From NCBI GenBank assembly GCA_029204225.1, contig MU832595.1, positions 1 through 64,000 of the forward strand: a stretch of DNA of 64,000 nt, written 5' to 3'. Every line of letters begins with the position of its first letter. Position 1 is the stretch's first letter. The notes under the pieces are model-generated. The model was given only the letters and a program-made list of their open reading frames with translations, had not been told where the DNA came from and searched no databases. Origin of the DNA: Diphasiastrum complanatum. Its lineage: Eukaryota; Streptophyta; Lycopodiopsida; Lycopodiales; Lycopodiaceae. Both the position numbers and the translations under genes were made by a program. Below, one piece after another: positions 1 through 10,804 of this stretch.

Positions 1-240
1 TCCGAGGCCTTAGCAAAGGTGGACCACTTTTTAGTAATGTTGCAGCAGTGCCATAGCAGGCTGAGCAACATGAGTCCATCTGAGAAGAAGAATTACTTGA
101 TTATAAGCACCCTGGCAGCAAAGGAAAGATAGATTGAAGACCACTTAGCTAGCTTGTTGTCAACATTATTTATAAACTATACGAAGCCTTTTTCTTATGA
201 AGATACACACCTTAAAGCCTAGAAGAAGAGCATCATGTTG
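1..240 (+). other. Degenerate reading frame, unrecognised
   Basis: Frame 1 stays protein-like for about 80 codons, with two in-frame stops (near 130 and 221). It includes a stretch reading SPSEKKNYLIISTLAAKER. I do not recognise a family. The stops and the retroelement neighbourhood suggest a decayed transposon or gene fragment running in from the left edge. Nothing else is recognisable from 241 to about 510. Confidence 0.2.
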
Positions 241-519
241 ATTAATAGGGGAACTGATGTCTCGAACCCACTTTGAGACAAACCTTGAGACATGCAAAAG
301 ACTCTCAAATTTAGCTTTATCGATTATTGAAGGAACAAAATGAGAATAAATAAAGATGTTTCAATTATTGAAATTTGATGCTCAGCCTCAATCCATTTAA
401 TTAATGAGCATCATGAAAACTTTACAAAACCCTGAAAACAGAAGGCTCGAGTTTTTCAAAATCAAAAAATCCAGTATCGAATTTTTTTTGACCCAATGTA
501 ACTCTTGTCAAAAAGGAAT

Positions 520-645
520 TCTGCAACCCTGGATCGGCTCGGATCGAGGCAGAAATTATCCGGGCGTCTTCGACCCTGGATCGGGTCGAATCGGGTCTGA
601 TTTATCCGACCCTGAAAATTTCGACCCTATACATATTTTTTGACC
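520..645. repeat. GC-richer cluster of GGATCGG / CGACCCTG motifs
   Basis: An AT-rich background is interrupted by repeated CTGGATCGG, GGGTCGAATCGGGTC and CCGACCCTGAAA words, several of them mutually complementary. The style resembles the subterminal palindromic clusters of the MITEs at 33-36 kb, but no terminal inverted repeats or target duplication were found. From 646 to 940 I see nothing else. Confidence 0.3.
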
Positions 646-940
646 CAGTGCACATTTTTCAATCCTTTGTATAAATTTGATACACTACTGTAAAATTTCG
701 ATATTGTCGGTCAGAAATCCAACCCAACGACTTCGCGTTGGGAGTCCGCCTACTTTGTACATGTATTTACAGTTACAAGGCAATTATAATTAATATAGAA
801 GATAACATTCAATGCAAGTTAGGTGTAGATATTTTTCAGTATATCTAATCCTATAATCTTCATCAAAAAACTTCTTCTGATATTATGAGTCCGATAATTC
901 ATTAATTTGTATCAACGTTATCATGCTCAACAAGCTAAAG

Positions 941-1540
941 TTATAACTTTATGCAAATGTACTCATTGTTGATAACAATCAGAGTGCGATTTGTCCTACT
1001 GATGTTACTGGTCATTGTGCATTTGTTTAAATCCATCATTTGAACTATTTTGCTGATAATTGTAGCGTTTCCGATCCACGCATCTAGCTCGCTCCCAACT
1101 TTTGCACATTCCTTTTGATTTTTTGAATATAGTGCTTGTGGATCCAATCTTGAGCTTGAGGAAGAAGCTGATCTTCTGATTTCTTCTTGTAGAAGTAATG
1201 AGATTACTCTTGATAGAGTTAGATGCTCCTAGATCGAAATTGCCATGACCCAATTTTCATAGGCTTCAGACAGACTCGATAATAGAGTCATAACAGCATC
1301 AGAGTCTTGTATTTCTGAGACAGTTGCAGTCATTTGCTGCATGAGGTTTTGGAAAGTGTTGAGATGACTCGAAATACTTACTGCTTCAGACATTCTCAAG
1401 GAGAAATATTTCTTCCTCAAATAGAATTTGGAGGTGTTAGAATCCCCATCATCATCCCGGTCATTGCTAAAGCACAAACAGGTGACGGACGCTATGTTAT
1501 CGCCCACCCATAGAGGTACTGCCACCTCACCCCCATGCAC
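941..1540 (-). pseudogene. Ty1/copia gag remnant
   Basis: Read leftwards from about 1450, the translation has the copia gag (UBN2-type) layout: the MSEAVSISSHLNTFQNLMQQM helix, then SDAVMTLLSSLSEAYENWV, matching the L.SLP..YE signature before the zinc-knuckle region. Around 1240 the frame slips and continues in the other two frames down to about 941. No intact CCHC knuckle is visible. It is a frameshifted fragment with no start codon of its own and lies directly downstream of the end of the gypsy pol remnant on the same strand, so the two were joined by insertion or deletion. Confidence 0.6.
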
Positions 1541-1660
1541 TGGAGCTATAGACCACCATCAAGCAAGCCATGGATCTCATGTAAGCCATGGTGTCCCATA
1601 CCACCATGCCTTACCTTCGACCCTCCTGCCCTTATGGGTACGTAACATTCTCTCCTCCTT

Positions 1661-2405
1661 TAATAGGCTCCTCCTAAAGGAAGCAAACTAGGGAAGTTCA
1701 GTCTTAAGTAGTCCTCTCTCTCCCAAGTGTCCTCATCATCTGACTTGCCTTTCCAATGTACGAGAAATTCAGAAACCAAACGATTTGTCAATTGGTGACG
1801 ACGAGCGTCAATAACTTTTTCAGGTACATTAGGAACAAAGGTAGACAGATTCTCTAAGTCAACCAGTTCACCTTCTGGAATTAGGGAATCCTTCCTACTA
1901 AGTCGTTCCTTTAAACGACTTACATGGAAAACATGATGAACCCCAACCCCAATCGGAGATCTAGCTGATAAGCAACCAGGTTGATTTTCTTTACAACCTT
2001 ATAAGGTCTGCTATATTGAGGAAAAATCTTATGGCATTTTCCCGTCCGAAGTACCTTTGAATCTTTAGGGATTTTAAGATACACCCAAGTTCCGACCTCA
2101 AAATCCCGAGGTGAGCGACCGCGGTTACCATAAAACTGAGCCCTATCCTGAGCGGTTTTCATGCTTTCCTTGGCCACTAGCAGCATTTCTTGCATATCTT
2201 GTAGGAAATCTACTGCAGTCTGCACCTTGAGACCTTTGAGTCTGACCGAAATTGGAGAATGTGGCTGAAAGCCATACATTAGCATAAAAGAACTAAATCG
2301 GTGGCAGAATGCTTGGCACTAGTATGCACGAACTCAGCCATTGGGAGATACTTTTTCCAATCAGATTGTCGGTGAGAAACATATGCCCTAAGCATATCTT
2401 CCAAC
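1661..2405 (-). pseudogene. Ty3/gypsy chromovirus integrase C-terminus plus chromodomain
   Basis: The minus-strand translation gives the end of an integrase core (LEDMLRAYVSHRQSDWKKYL, about 2405-2345). After a frameshift near 2290 follows the chromovirus integrase tail (MYGFQPHSPI, then AQDRAQFYGNRGRSPRDFEVG, then TGKCHKIFPQYSRPYKVVKKI). The last part, in another frame (about 1930-1690), reads FHVSRLKERL and then EFLVHWKGKSDDEDTWERED, a recognisable chromodomain. The frame ends in TAA at about 1661. These features place it among chromodomain gypsy elements. It lacks everything upstream of the integrase core and has at least two frameshifts. Its 5' truncation abuts the gypsy LTR that starts near 2430. 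Confidence 0.8.
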
Positions 2406-2429
2406 GTTGTTAGCAGATTCCAGAGAATC

Positions 2430-3502
2430 CCCAGATGCCAAGCCAAGCCGAAGACACTGAATACCTCTCACCCATGACCGAGGAGGTCTCAGAAGGAGAA
2501 GAGTAGAAGAAGCTGAGAGCCGAGAAATTATTAGCTAGGATGACAGTGAAATATATCTGTGAGCCTACATGGTGTATCCCAGAGAAGGAACGACTATGTA
2601 GGAGCTAGTCATATTTCTTAGGCCTTATAAATAAATGTAAACCCCCCTTAAATTAGTTACAGTGAGCCACCTTTTGATGGTGACCTTTAGTGGAAGGGCA
2701 AATTCCACATGTAATTTCTAATTTGGTGGAATTGCCACTTGGGCTCCACATGGGCAGCTTTCTTGCTTATTTAAGGGCTCCCCTCTCTTGTGAGGGAGCT
2801 TTGAATGTATTGTCAAGTTCTCTTGAGCAAATAAAGAGGATTCTTCACGAGTTCTTGATAATTGCTAAGCTCCTTGTTCATGGCAATGTTCTTGAGTGAA
2901 GTTTCTATGAGCATGCTTGATTTCCTTGTATTGTGGATTAGCTAGGATCTTTTTTCTTGTTTCTTACTTAGTTGTGGATTAGGATTCATTTCTTGTTTGT
3001 GGAATAAGATAGGAATCAGCATGCAAGTAAACTAAATAGGCTGGTTTGTGGTGTAGATCTTGCATACTTTCTTACATTCCAGTTCTTGATTGTTCTTGGG
3101 CAATCTAAGCATCAAGAAATGAGTGTTTCTTGATTCTTGGACTGTTATTATGTTGTTAGGAATCTAGTTTCTTGTTTCTTGTTTCTTGTTTGAGTAGTTA
3201 AGCTTGTTCTTGATTGTTTTCTGATTTAGTAGATAGTGGTAGAACTGCTCCCTGTTCCAGAACGTTGATCCTCTTGAGCTATAGATGGTTACATGGCTGG
3301 CTTATGCATGTAGCTGAGTATCGAAACCATGTCTCTCATTGACAGGCTGGGAAAAAAATGTTGAAATCTAAGTAACACGTCCGTGTGATAACCGTTCTAA
3401 CAAGAAGAACCGTAAGAGCCAGAAGAACCATAAAGAACGGTAACGAAGAAGTAAAGAAACTCAAACAGACCGTGTCCACAGATAAAGTGGGACCTGTGAA
3501 CA
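2430..3502 (+). mobile_element. Probable gypsy 5' LTR
   Basis: This block lies between the broken integrase on the left and a TGGCGCC primer-binding-like site on the right, and ends in ...GTGAACA. It holds LTR-type signals: TATTTAA at 2768-2774 and AATAAA at 2830-2835, about 60 bp apart, as expected of a U3/R arrangement. Its first 200 bases resemble by eye the starts of the LTR-like blocks at 46887 (+) and 48581 (-) (ATGCC...CTCACC...GAGAGCCGAG...GAAATTATTAG). The exact left end is uncertain (2407-2433). The matching 3' LTR is not in the window. Confidence 0.5.
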
Positions 3503-3521
3503 TTTGGCGCCATTCCGCAGC
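3503..3521 (+). other. Putative primer-binding site (TGGCGCC...)
   Basis: TGGCGCCATTCCGCAG begins at 3505, two bases after the LTR-like block ends in CA. The first seven bases match the complement of the plant tRNA-Asp 3' end (perfect version at 17158-17174), and the remainder has diverged. Its position and the downstream gag support a decayed PBS. Confidence 0.45.
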
Positions 3522-3639
3522 TACACAGACATTAAACAGCCCCAAACCATTCTGATCTGTGCAACACAACCATCGCTCTCAGGATTTTCACACCTTCATT
3601 ACAGACCACACCACTTTCGTCCTGATTACCGCGAAGCTC

Positions 3640-4205
3640 AGTCTCAACCGACGCTTCACGCTCCTCCCCAAGCTGAGCCACGACTCTCGTATGGACCGGA
3701 CCGAACCGCTACACATTGACTCTCGACCGAGCCACTACAGAACAATCCTACCATGTCTTGAGTTAAATCTCAACCGACGCATTTGCTTTAAAATCTCAAC
3801 CGACGCATTTGCTTTAAAATCTCAACCGACACATTTGCTTTAAAATCTCAACCGACGCATTTGCTTAAAATCTCAACCGACGCATTTGCTCACGTCTCAA
3901 CCGACGCATTTGCTCGACACATTTCTTTCATCTCAACCGACGCTCTTGCATCAGATCTCGACCGACGACCTCGTGCCAGATCTCAACCGACAGTTTCCAT
4001 CCCAATCTTGACCGACGCTCTTGCGTCAGATCTTGATCGACGACCTCGTGTCAGATCTCGACCGACAGCTTACGTCCCAATCTCAATCGACGACCTCGCA
4101 TCATAACTCAATCGACGACCTCGCGTCAGATCTCAACCGACAACCTCGCGTCATATCTCGACCGACGCCCTCACGTCAGTTCTCGACCGACGGATGCTCT
4201 CAGAT
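3640..4205 (+). repeat. Tandem repeat in gypsy leader, core TCTCAACCGACG
   Basis: The core TCTCAACCGACG(C) is repeated, at first with a spacing of about 26 bp (3768, 3794, 3820, 3846), and then with diverging spacers such as CTTGCATCAGA and CCTCGTGCCAGA. About 16-18 units are visible, with variants (ATCGACGACC, GACCGACGCC). The array sits between PBS and gag in the untranslated leader, where some gypsy lineages carry tandem repeats. The open frames through it are by-products of a period near a multiple of three. Confidence 0.85.
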
Positions 4206-4374
4206 CTCAACCAACCCTTGAACCGTTGAGACCATCATAAAACACACTACAATCATTGCGACCACCTTCCAGCCATAACAACCGCATTGCCTCGTAGTGA
4301 CGGCTCTGCACCGTGACAACTACATTGAGCCGTACCCCATTGCTTCACATCTTGCACCGTAGCCACCGTAACAA

Positions 4375-6028
4375 GTGTCTAGGAGCCTATTTACACAATC
4401 ATACGATTCTCTACAAGTTGTTATGGATCGCCCTTACGATCCGAATTCTACGGAGGACTATCCACCAGAGATGGTCTCTCCATCCACCGAACAAGCTCGA
4501 TTTAACAGAAATTTCCGGATGAAATCCCAAGTCCAAGAGCCATCCACCAACCCATTCGACAGATGGGAACCCATGCGTTATGAAGCTCCATATGAACGAC
4601 CACATTTTCATGCTGCCGAATCTTCACATGCACGAGCTCACTTAAACGGAGCTTTTGCGAATAATGTTCCATGTACTGAAAAACGTACCCTAAAGCTAGA
4701 TTTACCTAAGTACGATGGTAACACTGATCCTCAAAGATTTCTTCAAGTCCTTGAGAACGCATGTGACGTCTATGGCGAGACATCACCGGAAGCCATGGTA
4801 CAGCTCTTTTTGATGACCATGATCGATCGAGCACGAGAGTGGTTTTTTTAACCTTGATCGTGAAGATAAACGTGACTGGTCACTCTTGAAGGAGACCTTT
4901 ATCAAATGCTTCAAGCCATTCCGCTTGATAGAAAGTCCTTTTGTCAAGCTAAGTAACATCAAAATGACAAAAGACGAGAAAGTACGTGACTATATTGAAC
5001 GATTTAAAAGATTAAAAAGTCAGGTACAAGAACAACCCACTGAGTCTATGCTCATAATTTGGTTCCTCATTGGACTCCCACGATGGATAAGACGTGAACT
5101 TCGTTCTAATGATGAATATACATCATTGAAACAAGCCATGTCTGACGCCATTCGAGAGGAAGACGAGGGCTCTGATGTCGATGAACCATGTGAACGGAGA
5201 GCACATCGTGTTGTCCAAGAAGCTCGACCAGACGACAAAACTCGAGAACAATTGTGGAAAACACAGAGATGGAATTGCTTAACCAGCAACACCAACAACA
5301 GATGGAGAAACTCACGAAAGAGTTTCAAAACACTCTTAATCTATCCAGAGTTCGATGTCGGGTCAGTTACCCACTGGCCAAATCCACCATAGACGAGAGA
5401 ACACGTGGTGTCCTCACTGTTGAGGTGCACACACTGGCAATGAGTGCAATTCATACCAACCGGTCCTAGATGCTTCCTTGATCAAATGTGACATCTGCGA
5501 CTTTATGGTACATCTCTTTATTGTTGTTATAACCCGAGGAACCAACCTCACAACTAGTTAGGAGGACATACTCAACCTCCACCGTTTGTTTCACAAAACC
5601 AACACACACACTACCAACCACGAAACAACCAAGTCCATATACAAGAGTTGCCCAGACAACCTAGACATGAACCTCAACCACAGCTGGCACTCTTAGAACC
5701 ACCTCCAAGAGGACAACCAGATCTAGGACCACAAAAACATAGAAATCCTCGAGAGTCTACACAAACACATCTTGTTGAAAACTCCTACGATCAGTCCTAT
5801 TATCAAGATACAATACTTCCGTCTGCTAGTTCTCAACATTATCAAACCGACAACTCGTGCTCATGCAAACGAGATGAGTATTCAACACCACCAGAAAATC
5901 CAACACAACTAGCCATCCAAGATGGTTATGCTATTGCCACAGGCCCAATGAGCAACCGCTGCTTTATTTGTGGTGAAACGGGACATTTCATGGTTGATTG
6001 TAAAGTTAAAAACCAATACCATGGGTGA
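4375..6028 (+). pseudogene. Ty3/gypsy gag (retrotransposon gag domain and zinc knuckle)
   Basis: The likely original start is the ATG at 4423 (MDRPYDPNS). The retrotrans_gag core begins at about 4690 (LDLPKYDGNTDPQRFLQVLE), breaks at a poly-T run near 4843-4850 and resumes in another frame (ETFIKCFKPFRL, then KVRDYIERFKRLK, then LPRWIRREL). A second frameshift lies near 5255. A first zinc-binding-like stretch is around 5410-5510, and a clean CCHC knuckle (CFICGETGHFMVDC) is at about 5960-6001. The same domain order occurs in the minus-strand gag at 15.2-16.0 kb. The reading frame ends at the chimeric junction with copia RT, so no gypsy pol follows. Confidence 0.85.
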
Positions 6029-6830
6029 CTATTCTGAGACCTTCTCTCCTGTCATGAAACATTCGTCCCTACATTTACTATTTGCATATGCATGTACTTA
6101 TGACCTCAAGATCCACATTGTGGACGAGAAGACAGCCTTCTTGCATGGTGAGTTAGATGAAGAGGTCTACATGGATCAACCCCCAAGATATGTTTCGAAT
6201 TCACTTCCTAATTATGCATGCAGAATGCATAGGATTATCTATGGTCTGAAGCAGTCAGCTCGACAATGGTACAAAAAGAAAGATCAAGCCCTGAAATCCT
6301 TGGAATTCAAGCCACTTATGGCTGATTCCAATGTCTATGTGAGAATTTCATATGGGAAGATCATCATTGTGGTTGTGTATGTGGATGACACTCTGATACT
6401 CTATAAGAGTGAGAAGCTGATTGCTGAAGTGAAGAAAGACATCTCGAAACAATTCAAGATTGTAGATCTGGGAGAAGCCATGTGTTACCTTGGCTTGCAA
6501 ATCGACAGAGACTATGAGGGAGGTAAGTTGTACCTTCATCAGTCTAGATACACCCAGAAAATCTTAGAGGATTTCGGGATGATGAATCGCAAAGGAGCGA
6601 ATACTCCAATACTTGCAGGAACATTACTAATGAACGAAAATTGTTCGAGGACTGAAGAAGAGAGAGAATTGATGCAGCTCACACCATACAGAAAACTGAT
6701 AGTATCGTTGATGTACCTTGCAGATAACACATGCCCTGACATTGCTTATGCTATGTTCAAGATGAGCCAATTCTGTACGAATCCTGGCTCGACACATTGG
6801 AAGATTTCAAAACGAATTATAAAGAGTTGC
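6018..6830 (+). pseudogene. Ty1/copia reverse transcriptase fragment
   Basis: A continuous frame encodes a copia RT from the YSETFSPV block through FLHGELDEEVYM and YGLKQSARQWYKK to the catalytic YVDD (VYVDDTLILY, about 6376-6405), then DLGEAMCYLGLQI and the start of the RNase H connection (CPDIAYAMFKMSQF). It ends near 6830, before RNase H. It has no start of its own: the frame opens inside the gypsy zinc-knuckle sequence in a shifted register. Immediately right of it, a second copia piece points the other way. Confidence 0.85.
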
Positions 6831-6849
6831 AAGAGAGATAATGACTCAA

Positions 6850-7746
6850 ATACCATCTTTGCCATGGATGCAAAGGTCTCATCATAATCAATACCATACT
6901 CTTGAACATATCCTTTTGCCACCAACCTTTCCTTGTATTTGTTGATTGATCCATCTTTATTAGTCTTCACCTTGAAGATCCAATTGCATCCAATTGCCTT
7001 CTTGTCCTTAGGAAGTTCCATCAATCTCCATGTGTTATTTTTCATGAGAGCTCGATACTCAAGATCCATTGCTTGGATCCATTCCTCCTTTTGAATTGCT
7101 TCATCTACACATGTAGGTTATTCAAAAGAGGTTACAAAAGCAAAGTTTGTATCTTCAACTTGCTTACCCTTCTCATCATATGTGAGCCTTGAAGGTTTTT
7201 GTCTTTCCCTTCATGTCTTTCTGGGCTTTTGACTTAAAGAAGTAGGCTTCACCATCAACATCCAAAGTATAATCAAGAATGTTAGATCCAATCACCACAT
7301 CACCACTTGAAAAAACCTTTGGAATGTTTCCTTCATAACAAATGACATCTCTTCCTATGACCACTTTCTTAGTTGAAGGAATATACACCTTGTAAGCCTT
7401 GCTCACCTCACTATAACCAACAAATATACCTTTCTTTGAAGATGGATCCTCCTTTGTCCTATAATGTTGATATAGCAAATGCATCCAAAAGTTTTGAAAA
7501 ACTTGACACTCGTCCCACCACAAATAACATCTCAAGAGGCGTCTTACCATCCAAAACAACACGTGGCCACCTACTACATAAACAATTGGCACACAACAAA
7601 GCCTCAGCCCAAAAGGATTTAGAAAGCCTTTCGCACCTAGCCTCATAGCTTGGCTCCTTCACATAAGGTTCTATTCTTCCTCTCGGACACTCCATCTTGT
7701 TGTTGAAAAGAACAAATAAAACAATAAAACACACAAGGATGATCAT
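6850..7746 (-). pseudogene. Ty1/copia integrase C-terminus to RT N-terminus
   Basis: From right to left: the end of an integrase core (DGVSERKNRTLCEGAK, about 7700-7655, then SFWAEALLCANCLCSRWP), the integrase C-terminal region (KKGIFVGYSEVSKAYKVYI, then KVVIGRDVICYEGNIPKVF), a linker, and then the RT N-terminus (ALMKNNTWRLMELPKDKKAIG, then GIDYDETFASMAKM). Frames change at least three times. It closely resembles element D at 52.7 kb (shared NTWRL.ELPKDKKAIG and EVSKAYKVYIPS), so both are the same family. It is truncated at both ends. Confidence 0.85.
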
Positions 7747-7749
7747 GAG

Positions 7750-8860
7750 GATTCAAATATTGCACATTGACCTCAAAATCCATGTAAAGATGTTGAGCTA
7801 ATACCTCAAGAATGGATTGATCTCTAAGGGATGCTCTAGAATAAAAATCATACTCAGTAAGATCTTAAAGTTAATTTCTTTGTTAAAACATCCCTTTTTA
7901 TGAAGGATGCTTCAATACCTGAAAGTATTTGATGTAGTTTTATGGTATCCATGTTCCGTCTTCTCACAAATGGACCTCTTTAGTATTTGATAAAAAATTC
8001 AATCCATTCATGAATGATCACTCTTGACTATAGGTGAACAAAAATTGCTCAACCTGAGCATAATTTGACCAATGCGGTTACTATTTTTAACTATATTTTG
8101 GCGTTAACTAGTATGGTTCATCATTTAAATCATGAGTTGACTAACATGTTTCATTGTTTTAATTTGAAAAAGGTACTCTTGCATGCTTTTGTAGATAGCG
8201 TTTTCTCATTTCTCAATTATCATTTCCCAGTTTCCATTTCCCAGGTGGAAAACATTTCCCAAACTATGATAATTTTTTAATTGAGGGACTAATTTTCAAA
8301 TATGATTGTGATTTCATATCAAATTAAAGAGCAAGACATGGATAATGCTCATATGCAACTTTGTAATTATTCTTGTTTATAGAAAATGATACCATAATAT
8401 ATTTTAAAAACTTTCATATCCAACTTTGCAAAAGAAAAAAGAAGTTGTTCTTGAATCAACTCCTATTGAATCAATATTGTATGGTCACCATCAATGGTTG
8501 GAGTTTATCCAAACTTGAAATTAGAGAAAAAGAAATACCATGATGTGAAACAGGCATTGAAAGCTGTTAATTGCCACTATAAATTCACTGATATCCATGA
8601 TTAATGAAGATCAGCCATATCCTAGAACGAAACCAACTGCAAATATACTTTCAAGTAAGTTGGATATATCTCTTGGGGAGCTCTTACATCTTGTATGTCA
8701 TGGAAAGGAAGTTTTGATAGGACATTTAACATATCTAAAACCAAAGATTTAGCTAGAACCTTTATATTGTGTCAGATTTGATGAATCAAATAAAATTCTC
8801 AATATAGGGATAGTGTGGAAAAGCGAATAATGTAATATCACTTTTGAATCAAGCATAAGC
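7750..8860. other. AT-rich sequence, nothing recognised
   Basis: I see no coding similarity, terminal repeats or RNA gene here. The frame at 8065-8280 lacks any recognisable domain. The stretch probably consists of decayed transposon spacer between the copia remnant on the left and the gypsy protease remnant on the right. Confidence 0.4.
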
Positions 8861-8865
8861 AATCT

Positions 8866-9135
8866 AACAAAGCAGTAGTAATAGATGATAAATATGGTGT
8901 GAATCTAATTTTTTTCAAGCTATACGAGAAATGGGGGCTCTCAAAATTAAAATTTACAAATTTTGTAATCAGATTGGTAGTTCAATCAGGTATAGTAGGC
9001 CAAAAAGAGTAATAAAAGATATACTAGTAATAGTAGCAAGTGTTCAATTTGTTATTAGCTAATTTGTGATAATGGATCTCCCTGAAGCACCGTCAATTTA
9101 TTAGATATTGTTGGGTCATCCATGGTTACAAGTTA
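8866..9135 (+). pseudogene. Ty3/gypsy aspartic protease remnant
   Basis: Translation gives AVVIDDKYGVNLI, a decayed form of the gypsy protease active site (normally D-S/D-G-S..N), followed after about 55 residues by LPEAPSIYYILLGHPWLQ, the conserved ILLG.PWL block. Several stops lie between. Both landmarks are in the right order and at about the right distance, so I am fairly confident of the family although the DSG is lost. The material to about 9560 may be the following pol spacer; it includes a short direct duplication (GAGTGCACTCTTGATA, about 9400-9440). Confidence 0.6.
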
Positions 9136-10199
9136 CACAAGTAATTATAACTAGAAAACAAGCAAGATTACTTTAAAAAATCATGAGTGAGTAGTCAAAT
9201 TGGATTCAACCACTTGGACAATTAAATCAATGTTGCCAAAAGCTGATGTTGATTCTTCAACCATTAACGTTGGAAATTCATTTATGATTCACAAACTTGT
9301 AATGTAAATTGAAACCAAACATTAGCATTGTTGATTGCACAACATGCTAAATGTGTCGCCATGATGAAAGATTGGAAGTGAGCATTACACCTCCTAATGA
9401 GTGCACTCTTGATAGTACATATGAGTGCACTCTTGATATGCCAAGTACATATGAGGTAAATATGATGGACGTGACTTGGATTTTAGCTGATCAAATCTTA
9501 GATCCAATAGAAAAACTCATACCAATAGGTCATGTTTTATCTACTAGGAGGTTGAATTAAATGATGAGCAAATTTATGCAATACGGATCCTACTAGATTT
9601 GGAATGAAAAATGACCATTCAATAAGAGTGGATGAAAATTATTTAATCATTTTCTAACTTTACATATTTTTCTATCATTTTTTTTATATTTGAATATTTA
9701 TCATGTCACAATATCAGAATCAAGTCACAATATTATGCATAATTTTTAAGATAATAGACTTTTAATTATTGCAAACAGTTTTCAAAAAAAATGAAAATTT
9801 TATTAATTGTAGTTTTACAACTAAATATAAATTTTTTAAATCAATGTTCAAAAAAGTAGTAAATTTCACGATGTAATATTTATGATTTCACGATGCACAT
9901 TCACAATTGCAAAAAATGAATATCACAATTCAATATATACGAATTGATGAAAGTAGTCATAAATTTTACAATTCTCAATCTCATGATTAAATTCATAAAA
10001 TTGATCACAATTTGTGCAATTAAATAGTCACATTATTACAATCTGTACTAACAAATTTCATCATGAATATTTATGAGAGTAACCACAAATATCATAATTT
10101 GGTACTCACTAATTTCATGATTCGATATAATTAATGAAATTCACATTCGATATAAAAACAAATCACAATTTCAATATTTAGAAAAGTCGACATTTTTTA
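9136..10199. other. AT-rich region, no gene seen
   Basis: Very AT-rich and dominated from about 9700 by loosely repeated words TCACAAT, ATTCACGA and TTTATGATT. I find no coding similarity. The words grade into the regular 21-bp array that begins near 10200. Confidence 0.4.
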
Positions 10200-10395
10200 T
10201 TCACAATTCCACTACTAAAAATGTCACAATCAAAGTATTCAGAGTATTACGATCAGTATTTAGAGTTTCACGACCAGTATTCAGAGTGTCACGATTAGTA
10301 TTTACAGTTTCACGATCAGTATTCACAGTTTCACGATCAACATTCACAGTTTCACGATCAGTATTCACAGTATCACATCTCAATATTCACGTTTT
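10200..10395. repeat. 21-bp tandem repeat (TTTCACGATCAGTATTCACAG)
   Basis: About nine imperfect copies of a 21-bp unit. Because 21 is a multiple of three, both strands keep open frames; the minus strand spells a TVNTDRE heptad repeat. I consider the frames incidental. Similar GTGAATATTG / CGTGAATAC words recur at 18030-18160 and near 23740. Confidence 0.85.
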
Positions 10396-10674
10396 AGTAT
10401 TCACACCTCAATCCATCAACTCCTCATCCAACTTGCAAAAAGGTCAAACACAACATAAACAAAAAAAAGTGATTGAGGATGGCGAGTAGTAGCAGTAGTA
10501 GACGAGAGAAGAGAAGAAAGTGAAACATAATTGAGCTTGCAAGTAACAAGAGAAGCTATGCATTCTTTTTGCTAGGATATCTCTTCTTTCAACACTTGCA
10601 TGAAAGATAAATGATTGTATAAGAAATCAATGACTGACTAGAATATCTGGGATATCAGTAGCGATAACCTGTGG

Positions 10675-10708
10675 GCTCTGATACCATGTCGCGAAAGCGA
10701 AAACTGTT
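10675..10708 (-). mobile_element. Copia LTR end plus tRNA-iMet primer-binding site
   Basis: On the minus strand the LTR end ...CGCTTTCGCGACA is followed directly by TGGTATCAGAGC (PBS, 10675-10686), the plant initiator-Met type site. The 22 LTR bases match the end of the 5' LTR of the copia element at 18689-23521 with one mismatch, so this is a stub of that family. Only this LTR end and PBS are recognisable; no coding sequence follows to the left. It lies about where the last RAD23 exon should be. Confidence 0.65.
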
Positions 10709-10804
10709 GGTAATGGGCCGAAACAGCTGCTGGATTGTTGGTAATGGACTGTTGGTAAACAAAACGTACTATGAAAACTGTATATCATTAGTGAAGAATC
10801 ATAC

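Noticed and set aside
3504-3843. Two overlapping small ORFs
   Set aside because: They lie in the gypsy leader and arise from the tandem repeat; no start context or domain.
3766-4200. CRISPR-like array of repeats and spacers
   Set aside because: Repeats are 12 bp with drifting sequence and spacers are repeats themselves; the locus is a retrotransposon leader in a plant genome.
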